Assembly (NCBI GenBank): GCA_033782935.1
Contig: JAWQEG010000364.1
Location: 298,501 to 362,500, forward strand
DNA length: 64,000 bases
Source: Petrolisthes cinctipes
Lineage: Eukaryota; Arthropoda; Malacostraca; Decapoda; Porcellanidae
Direction: 5' to 3'
The translations under genes and the position numbers were made by a program. Each line of letters opens with the position of its first letter. The first letter of the stretch is position 1. Under the pieces are notes generated by a model. The model had not been told where the DNA came from and ran no database searches. It saw nothing but the letters and a program-made list of their open reading frames with translations. Positions 22,001 through 31,040 of the stretch are shown here, one piece after another.

Positions 22001-22419
22001 TATAGGGATGTGTATTTATGAAATATATGCTAAGAGCATACACCAAGAATATGTTGAATCTTCTTTCCTTGGCAACTATTTTTTTGTTTTTATTAATGCT
22101 GTATATGACAGGGAAGAAAATGGCAAAGCATACCACTAGAGTACAGTATAAGTCCTGTAATCTGAGTAGTGGGGTCGTTTGGACTACTTGATTTTTCAGA
22201 CTAGAAGTACTGTACTGTACTGTACATACCACCAAACACACTAAAAACATGCACATGATTAAAAACACAGGCAAATAATGGTATGAGTTGTTTTAATAAT
22301 GACAAAGTTGGCCATGGCCTGACTATGTGTTTATTTGCACTGTTAAACCTTTGACCTAGTTGCTAGAAAGTTATTTGGAAAAAATAACTAGGGAGTCCTG
22401 TCTGGCTACTATTCACAAT
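19062..22419. other. AT-rich spacer, no feature recognised
   Basis: 3.3 kb of AT-rich sequence with many GTACTGTA/TACAGTAC words. Short open frames are scattered and carry no family motif. No RNA gene or terminal-repeat element was seen. Confidence 0.5.
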
Positions 22420-23234
22420 TGTGTATATTTTGCAGTGCAAGTGTTGCTATTGGTATGGGATCTGGTGAGCCAGTTGGACCGTGGCACACTCCAACTACGA
22501 TCAGAACATCCCGTGTTATTTTCTTCTCCACAGAGTTCCATGGCTGTCTCCTTTCTCACTTAAAAACTCCCTTCCAGCTCCCAGTTGTCTTTCAGGCTAA
22601 GTCGCCCATTGCAAGTGTGTCTTTCCAGTCTGACACTGACAACTGCAACAACTTCCTCAGTGATCAGGCATTTAATATCCTTAGAAAACAACGGGACTTA
22701 TTTTATGAGATGATACGAATATGGGAAGGTAGCCACCTCACACCTGGTTGGAGCTTCAGTTATGCTCTGAGTCCACGAATCAATCAGATGCTTTTCTTTC
22801 ATTCCACTCCAACCAACTATGCCCATTTTGCCCGCCTCTTTCTATCTCAGTTGCTGACAATGTGCACAGGAGACCAAGCCTGCCCTATCAAACAACAAGA
22901 TGCAGAAGACCTTGGTCCTAACCACCTTGTGTGTTCATCATCCAGGAAAATATCAGCGTCTTTATGAACGACTAGTGACGCCCTTCAAGTTCGGTGGTCC
23001 CTGTCCTGCCCCAACCTTCCCTGGGCCTTCCTGGTGACTGCTGATACCCCAGCTTTTAACTGCCACCTTCGGGATGTTCTGACATCTGAGATCCTCATAG
23101 TGAGTGAACAGAAGCTTGTTATCTCAGAAACTGAGGAAGGAGGTCCTCCACTGTTAATTAATTCATTCTTATGGATTGATGTATTGTTCCCTTATGGAAA
23201 CTCCCCAAGAGGACTGGCTAAAGCAGAAAAGTAA
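22420..23234 (+). pseudogene. CDAN1: Codanin-1 (CDAN1 / fly discs-lost) pseudogene, C-terminal fragment
   Basis: The frame starting near 22563 reads VSFQSDTDNCNNFLSDQAFN then ILRKQRDLFYEMIRIWEGSH, TPGWSFSYAL and HFARLFLSQLLTMC, which follows the conserved C-terminal region of codanin-1, a cytosolic partner of the histone chaperone ASF1. The frame shifts by one near 22900, where HHPGKYQRLYERLVTPFKFG and GPCPAPTFPG continue in another frame, then shifts back near 23025 to FNCHLRDVLTSEIL. The fragment is intronless, is truncated at the 5' end and needs two frame changes, so it is called a pseudogene, probably a retrocopy. The 3' end runs straight into a dispersed repeat, so no poly(A) tail can be checked. 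Confidence 0.8.
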
Positions 23235-23254
23235 CTACAGTAATTCTTCACAAC

Positions 23255-23668
23255 AGTTGATGACAGAGTTGTTATTGTTGATGTTCTCCTGGGGCAGAAT
23301 GGCCTCCTGTCCCACTGACCCCCAGTACGCTCTGGTGAAAAAACAAATTAAAATAAAGGAGGGACTGGCCCTATATGCCTGGGCTACTGAAGCACATCCC
23401 AGGGAAATGGGACCAGAACTTACTGGACCAGGGAGTCTGGGGGCCTCTGACTGCCAGGGAGATTGAGGAGAAGGTCTTTGATCCCACAGCCAGTGCCGTG
23501 GGCCCAAGTCCACATTACCACAAGAGCTACAAGTGGGGCCGCATCTTCCATGAGACCAGCCCTAAAGGAACCATAAAGGGGGAGGGAGTTTACACTGCTG
23601 CATGCAAAGGGATAATGCACCCCTGTGTGCTTGCGGTCCACCGTCCACACAGCAGTCAGCAGTGAAAA
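23255..23668 (+). repeat. Dispersed repeat family R1, copy A
   Basis: It begins GATGTTCTCCTGGGGCAG after a degenerate GTT tract and ends in a (T)n run that merges with the minisatellite. It is highly similar to copies at 30892-31428 (inverted), 40545-41110 (same orientation) and 52030-52545 (inverted). This copy lacks the GCCTCCAGTTGCAG... end present in copies C and D. Confidence 0.8.
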
Positions 23669-24785
23669 AAATTTTTTTTTTACCTCTACTTCAACATCAG
23701 AATATCCCTCTTTTTTTTTTTTACCTCAATTTCAACATCAGAATTTCCCTTTTTTTGCCTCAATAATTCCCTGTTTTACTCTTGAACATTAACGACGATC
23801 ATTTTGGTATTTCGTCTGGTAGAAATTTACCTGCTAATGTTGAAGTTGAGGTAAAAAAAAAAGGGGAAATTCTAATATTGAAGTTGATAAAAAAAAAAGG
23901 GAAATTCTAATATTGAAGTTGAGATAAAAAAAAAGGGGAAATAATAATTTTGAAGTTGAGGTAAAAAAAAAAGGGAAATTCTAATATTGAAATTGTGGTA
24001 AAAAGAAAAAAAAGGGAAATTCTAATATTGAAGTTGTGGTAAAAAGAAAAAAAGGGGAAATTCTAATATTGAAGTTGAGGTAAAAAAAAGGGAAATTCTA
24101 ATATTGAAATTGTGGTAAAAAAAAGGGAAATTCTAATGAGGTAAAGAAAAAAGGGAAATTCTGATATTGAAGTTGAGGTAAAAATAAAAAGGGAAATTCT
24201 AATATTGAAATTGTGGTAAAAAAAAAAAGAAAAGGGAAATTCTAATATTGCAGTTGAGGTAAAAAAACAAAAATGGAAATTCTAATATTGAAAGTTGAGG
24301 TAAAAAAAAAGAGAAATTCTAATATCGAAGTTGTTGTAAAAAGAAAAAAAAGGGAAATTCTAATATTGAAATTGAGGTAAAAAAAAAGAGAAATTCTAAT
24401 ATCGAAGCTGAGGTAAAAACAAAACAAAAAAAAATGGAAATTCTAATATTGAAGTTGAGGTAAAAAAAAATGGAAATTCTAATATTGAAGTTGAGGTAAA
24501 AAAAAAAACGGAAATTCTAATATTGAAGTTGAGGTAAAAAAAAAACGGAAATTCTAATATTGAAGTTGAGGTAAAAAAAAAAAGAGAAATTCTAGTATTG
24601 AAGTTGAGGTAAAAAAAACAAAAAACAAAAATGGGAAATTCTAATATTGAAATTGAGGTAAAAAAAAAAGGGGGGGGGGAATTCTGATATTGAAATTGAG
24701 GTAAAAAAAAGGGGGGGGGAATTGTAATATTGAAAGTAAGGTAAAAAACAAAACAAAAAAGGGGAAATTGTAATATTGAAGTTGG
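23669..24785. repeat. AT-rich minisatellite with an inverted head
   Basis: Roughly two dozen units of about 35-48 bases, each built as GAAATTCTAATATTGAAGTT, GAGG, TAAAAAAAA and a G run. The first units (23669-23775) are in the opposite orientation (ACCTCAATTTCAACATCAG), so the array switches strand near 23800. Unit length varies mainly by the length of the A run. Confidence 0.85.
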
Positions 24786-24800
24786 AGAAATTTCATCTAA

Positions 24801-24885
24801 CCATCAGACCTGGCAACACTGTATCTATTATAATTTTATCAACAGACCTGGCAACACTGTATCTATTATCATTTTATCAACAACA
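24801..24885 (+). repeat. Short direct duplication just upstream of the selenoprotein gene
   Basis: The block CAGACCTGGCAACACTGTAT + CTATTAT + ATTTTATCAA occurs twice in tandem, differing at one position. CTGGCAACACTG also occurs in the intron-1 foldback family. Confidence 0.7.
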
Positions 24886-24959
24886 AAAGTTCAAGTGAAG
24901 TTATCAGCTAGTGTTAGTTGAGATAAGAAGGGTTGTGTGTGTTATTAACGTATTGGACA

Positions 24960-25110
24960 CCACCATTACCTTATTAATATATATATAATTATAATATATA
25001 CCTGCTGGAACCACCATTACCTTATTAATATTAATTTATATATATAATATTAATTTATATATATAATTATAATTTATATATATAATTATAATATATACCT
25101 GTTGGAATAG
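24960..25110 (+). repeat. AT-rich duplicated segment in the presumed 5' UTR/promoter
   Basis: ACCACCATTACCTTATTAAT and TATATACCTG[CT]TGGAA each occur twice, separated by TATATAATTATAAT units. It lies immediately before the start codon at 25118, so it is promoter or 5' UTR sequence. No TATA box or initiator can be assigned with confidence. Confidence 0.55.
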
Positions 25111-25117
25111 TCTAGTC

Positions 25118-25174
25118 ATGGGTGCTATAGAGAAGATTGAAAATAATGTTGTCCTTACGGCAGATACCAAACAA
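25118..25174 (+). CDS. PRXL2B: Selenoprotein U exon 1 (start codon)
   Basis: ATG followed by 18 codons and a strong donor, CAA|GTAAGT, phase 0. The downstream exon opens EVKMSSFW, so the joined text parallels the N-terminus of PRXL2B. Confidence 0.8.
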
Positions 25175-28100
25175 GTAAGTACATATTTATAAAGGCCGGG
25201 TAAATATGGAAATAATTACCGTTATTGTGTGTGTTTTTTTGGTATTTATTGAAAGAATTACCGTTTTGTAGCAGTGTTGCCAGATCCGGCTAGGTCCCAG
25301 TATTTTGGGTAAATATTGAATGAATTACCGTTATTGGGTACGGTTTTTCTACCTTCATTACCCACTTATTTAGACCATTCTAAGACTATTTTCTTCCATG
25401 GCATTTCCTCCGCAAATGCCCCATTTCCAAGATAGGGCATATTCAAATGGGGCATTTTGAAATTAGCCTGACCTTACCTGACCTGACCTAACCTAACCTA
25501 ACCTAACCTAGACCGCATCAGACTGCCGGGACCTAACCTGGGCAGACTACCGGGACCTAACCTGGGCAAACTACCGGGAAATAACCGTGGTAAAGTACAG
25601 AAAATGACCGGGCCAAAGTACTGGGACCTAGCCGGATCTGGCAACACTGCTACAAAACTGTAATTCTTTCAATAAATACCAATAATTACTGTTATTGTGT
25701 ATGTTTTTTTGGTATTTATTGAAAGAATTACGGGGTAAATATTGAATGAATTACCGTTATTGCGTACGGTTTTTCTACCTTCATTACCCACTTATTTAGA
25801 CCATTCTAAGACTATTTTCTTCTATGGCATTTCCTCTGCAAATGCCCCATTTCCAAGATAGGGCATATTCAAATGGGGCACTTTGAAATTAGCCTGACCC
25901 TACCTGACCTGACCTAACCTAACCTAGACCGCATCAGACTACCGGGACCTAACCTGGGCAGACTACCGGAAGCTAACCTGGGCAAACTACCCGGAAATAA
26001 TCGTGATAAAGTACAATAAATGACTTGGGCAAAATACTGGGACTCGGCCGGATCTGGCAACACTGCTGCAAAACGGTAATTCTTTCAATAAATACCAATT
26101 ACGGTTTTGTAGCAGTGTTGCCAGATCCGGCTAGGTCCCAGTACTTTGCCCCGGTCATTTTCTGTACTTTACCACGGTTATTTCCCGGTAGTTTGCCCAG
26201 GTTAGGTCCCGGTAGTCTGATGCGGTCTAGGTTAGGTTAGGTCAGGTCAGGTAAGGTCAGGCTAATTTCAAAATGCCCCATTTGAATATCTTGTAAATGG
26301 GGCATTTGCGGAGAAAATGCCATAGAAAAAAATAGGGTAAAGGTACAGAAGTGGACCTTACTGTATAATAGATATTTTACTGTCATTACCCACTATTTTG
26401 GACCATTCTAAGACACTTTTCTTCTATGGTTTTTCTTCCGCAAATGCCCCGTTTCCAAGATAGGGCATATTCAAATGGGGCATTTTGAAATTAGCCTGAC
26501 CTTACCTGACCTGACCTAACCTAACCTAGGCCGCATCAGACTACCGGGACCTAACCTGGGCAAACTACCGGGACCTAACCTGGGCAAACTACTTGGAAAT
26601 AATCGTGATAAAGTACAATAAATGACAGGGGTAAAATACTAGGACCCAGCCGGATCTGGCAACACTGCTGCAGTAAGGTCCACTTCTATACTAAAACCGA
26701 AAAGAGTCTTAGAATGGTCTAAATAAGTAGGTAATGAAGGTAGAAAAACCGTACCCAATACCGGTAATTCATTCAATATTTACAGTTTTTTTTTTACCTT
26801 CATTACGCACTTATTTAGAACATTCTAAGGCTCTTTTCGGTATTATTACAGAAGTACTGTGTTCTTGGCTAGGATTGAGCAGTGTTACCACATCCGGCTA
26901 GGTTCCGGGAATTTGCCCCGGTCACTTTATGATAGTTTACACCGGTTATATCCCGGTAGTTTGCCCAGGTTGGGTCCCGGTAGTCTGCTGTGGTCTAGGT
27001 TAGGTTATGTCAGGCCAGGTTAGGTTAGACTAATTTCCAAATTATGTTTGTAAAACGGGCCATATCTCGAAATTTGGGGCATCTCCGAGAGAAACACCAT
27101 AAATGAAAAGTGTTTTAGAATGGTCCAAAATAGTGGGTAATGATACTAAAATATACAATATAGTGAACCCAGTACTTCTGTAAATTAATCCTATTTTCTT
27201 TGGCATTTCCTCCACAAATGCCCCATTTCCAAGATGGGGCATTTTGAAATTAGCCTGACCTTAACTAACCTAACCTAGACCACATCAGACTACCGGGACC
27301 TAACCTGGGCAAACTACCGGGAAATAACAGGGGCAAAATACTTGGACCTAGCCGGATCTGGCAACACTGCTACATAACGGCAATAGTCTAGATAAAAACC
27401 TTAATTTGTGGTGTTGACAATGGTGTGGTACCGGTACGATGGCATGTATGTATGTATAAGGGCCGTATGTAAGAACATTAATTTGTGGTATTGTCTGTGG
27501 TGTGGTACTGGTAAAGTTTAAAAGCCACAGAAATGGAAAACACAATTTTTCCTAATCTTATTTTACCGGGACCTAACCTGGGCATACATAGTGGGGAAAT
27601 CAAAGATGTTCAAAATGCATTGGTACACTGAGAAATGACTTTATAAAGCTAAATCAATCACCAACCAAAATGTGAAGGAAATTATTACATAACTTCCTCT
27701 GTTTACTTACTTGGTTACATAATATTCTAGGCCTCACTCCACCAACAGATGGTGCTCCACAGGGCCTCCCTCAATATTATTAAACACTAATCACTTCTAA
27801 TGCTTATATCATCCATGTCATAACACTCAGTGAACAGATGTTTTTTAGTCTTTTCTTAATAATCGAGCAATTTTTACTACTCTGGACATTTAGTAAGGCA
27901 ATCCATTTAAGAGCCCTGATGCACATCTTTCAAATGCTTTGAAACCCTTTGTCAGATTGCTTCTCGGCTCATTTAACCTGTATTGTTCATCATTATGCCT
28001 GTGTTCCACAGAGATATTTACTTGAAAACCTCTTTATGGCTCTTAACTACAGTATTACCACTCATTTTATGCCAATATACCATTATTAGGGAGGTACCGG

Positions 28101-30991
28101 ATATGTATTCAGGTCATGGCAACAAATATCTAAATCATTAGGAATTATTTCTTAGTTGCACATGTGCTAGATATCTAATTTTCACTGTAGGGCCTAATAT
28201 GTATTTTTATGATCAAATTTCCGTAAGTTCAGAAGTTTGATACCGGTAGGTCTTACCTTGCCCAACTCCTATAAACGGAAAATATCCCCTACCCCGGTTT
28301 CACGATGATTGAGTGACTTTTTGTCATATATGTTTGTTATCTTTCTCAATCCACTTGACACTATACTGTTTCTGGCAGTCTGTTCCAGTCATTAACCAAC
28401 CATTGGTCCAGGTCATGTCCTTGTTTTATTTTACTTTATTGCCACACTGGCACTTTAGTATGGGTTTTCTACCATCATTACCCACTATTTGTCAGAGATG
28501 GAAAGTGTCTTAGAATGGTCCAAAATGGTGGGTAATGATGATAGAAAATCCATATTTGGGTGTAGTAAAATTTTACCCCTGTCCTTCCTCAGGGACTTGG
28601 GATCTGCTCAGTCAGACAGCTTGAGGAACTTCAACAACATTTTGAACTATTTAATTACTGTTCTGTAGGTACTGTTGATGTTTTATTTTCTGCAGGAGGT
28701 AAAGATGAGCAGCTTCTGGGCAAATGAAGGAGGCTGTATACTCTTCTTCATGCGACGGTTTGGATGAATGTTTTGTCGTGTGGCTGCCAAGGAGCTCAGC
28801 CTCTTGGCACCACAGCTGACCCAGGCCAATGTAAGATTAATTGGCATTGGTCTGGAGGAACTTGGAGTAGAGGAGTTCATCGAAGGCAAATTCTTTGATG
28901 GAGGTGAGTGAATGCAAGTACTGTAATATATTGTATAGTTCACTGCATGAGGCAGTATAGTTTTTCATGCAGTAGACTATATTACAAAAAATATTTAACA
29001 TTTTGTTAAACACTGGATCATTAAATAACTTTGCCTATCAAATAATGAATCAAGATTTTAAGAGTATAAATGTATTAGAGCATATACAACCCTTGAAACC
29101 CTCTATATTGGATCAAAACCCTTTAATCCAAACTTAATACAGTAATTCTTACTTTTTACCGTACTGTATACTGTAATTGCTTATATAGTATGATTATATA
29201 TTTCATTTAGTATACTTTTTTCTCCAGTTTAGTTTGCAGTATTATTGCTTGTTAATACTGTATCCTATAATTTTCATTTCAAATATTTCACTTATTTTGT
29301 TATTTTATATAATTATATGGTATTAGTTTCTTCTAGCATTTTGACCGCTAGTGATGTGTTAAAACATTTGGACCCAAAATTAAAAATATTGTTTGTGGTG
29401 ATGCTTTTCCTCTTAAAGAATATGAAGTTTTGCCACATAGGATGGATAACTGAAGATGATGAAATAGAAACTACCGGTACTTGACTAAATGCATTGTATT
29501 GGAATTTTAACTCGTATGGTGCTGTCTTTAGAAGGTCAGACCAGTGTAACTATGGTACCTGAGTGATCATGGATTGGTTAAAGTTAAGTTAAGAGGATAT
29601 TGACCATTATTTGAACTATTAGTCTGATGAGCCTTTAACCCAATCCAGAACTGTATATTGACAAGGAGAAGAAGAGCTTTAAGGACCTGAACTATAAAAG
29701 GCATGGTGTGTTAAGCCTGATTCCAGCTCTGGTGGCTAAGGTGGCCAGGAAGGCAGTGCAAAAGGTAATGTATATACCATGGGAGTCATTTTGTATGTTT
29801 TGTATTTGAAAACTAGCACAACTGTTCCTTGTGTGGCATAGGATAAAGGCATTTAAAGTGGGTACTGTATTTCATTGATCTCATGACCAGTTTTGGGTTT
29901 ACTTTCTCGTGAAATATTGCAAAGTATTGTACTGTAATTCTAATACTTGGAATGTACTGTACCTACACATTAAATAAGCCTACCCAGCTTTAGGATATTA
30001 ATTACAAGATGGATTTTAATAATGTGTCAACCTTTTTGGTTTTGCCTGGTAGCTATTTGAAGTGGAATGGATCTCTATAGGCTGCAAGGGAGGACACAGT
30101 GAACAATTCCTGACTCATTAGCAAAATGACAAATTTTATAGTTACTGTACATCTAAAACCAGTAATGCTGGGTGGTCTTGAGAAACTCGAACAAATTATG
30201 GGATTGAATGAGAGTGAACATTATGAAATCTTCTTAATATGTAGAGAAGTCTTACTTTGCAATCTAAAATATGCTTTAGGAGACATTTCACTGTACTCCA
30301 TTTACTAAGTTTGGCCAGTGATTGTGCTAAGCTCCCGCTTCCTCCAATCCCTTGTGGGTCCCTCCTCCTCTTGCTATCTATCTATCTATAGCTCTGATGC
30401 TTCGCTTCCTCCAGTTCTCCCTGTTCCAGCCTTCCCTCCTTGCTCAGTCAAGTCTACTCTTTCCATTCACATTTCTCTCCCTCGTGTACTCCTCCACTCT
30501 GTTCACTTATCTGGCTGGTTGTCTGCCTCTCATTCATCCCGATTCTTCCATTCCTGTAGAATATTGAGGAAAACTTATTCTGTAATGAGTTTAGATATAT
30601 TTGGAGCAATAATTTAAGTACTGTATACTGTATTGTATTTACAATTTTTAACCACTAAGTAGTCTCCCCACTTTGGTTCATTTGCTTTTCCAACACTGCA
30701 GACTATTGCCAGTTGATTTTTTGTATGTGAGCAAACTTCTGTCACCTGGTGAAAAAGTTTATCTGCCAGCGAACTCTTCCTTCAGTGTCTGGCCTCTGTT
30801 GAAGGGTGCCTCTCTTATCCATCTTGTTATGTCATTTCTCTGTTTGTAATTTTTTACTGTAATTAATCAGTTGCTTTACTCCTGAGTGGCATTGCCCAGG
30901 GGGGATGACTTTATTCTTCTTAGTGAATACAATCCATCCCCCTTGTTGTAGGATCTGGTCACTTTCTAGTGGATTTGACGAGATTTGCCCA

Positions 30992-31040
<49 letters not shown>

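Larger units (their letters stand above)
25175..28695 (+). other. Selenoprotein U intron 1, packed with foldback repeats
   Basis: 3.5 kb bounded by GTAAGT and ATTTTCTGCAG. About 25240-27380 is nested or tandem copies of one foldback family. 28440-28560 holds a smaller hairpin (CTACCATCATTACCCACTAT mirrored by GTGGGTAATGATGATAG). 28583-28642 is an inverted copy of the repeat at 7420-7480. 27600-28300 shows nothing recognisable. Confidence 0.75.

Noticed and set aside
21882..22274. 130-residue minus-strand hydrophobic open frame
   Set aside because: AT-rich sequence gives Leu/Ile/Phe-rich frames by chance; no motif, no splice signals and no neighbours that would support a gene.
23375..23665. 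96-residue open frame in dispersed repeat R1 as a gene
   Set aside because: The same frame is broken by one-base differences in two of four copies, and the sequence is a dispersed repeat with an (AAC)n tail; no known family matches.
28765..28767. Reading the TGA as a disabling mutation (pseudogene)
   Set aside because: All exons, phases and splice sites are intact, the TGA falls exactly on the catalytic Cys, and a SECIS-like hairpin is present in the 3' UTR. Kept only as the alternative to test.
28683..28943. Minus-strand open frame over the Sec exon
   Set aside because: Antisense of a well-supported exon; no homology and no splice support.
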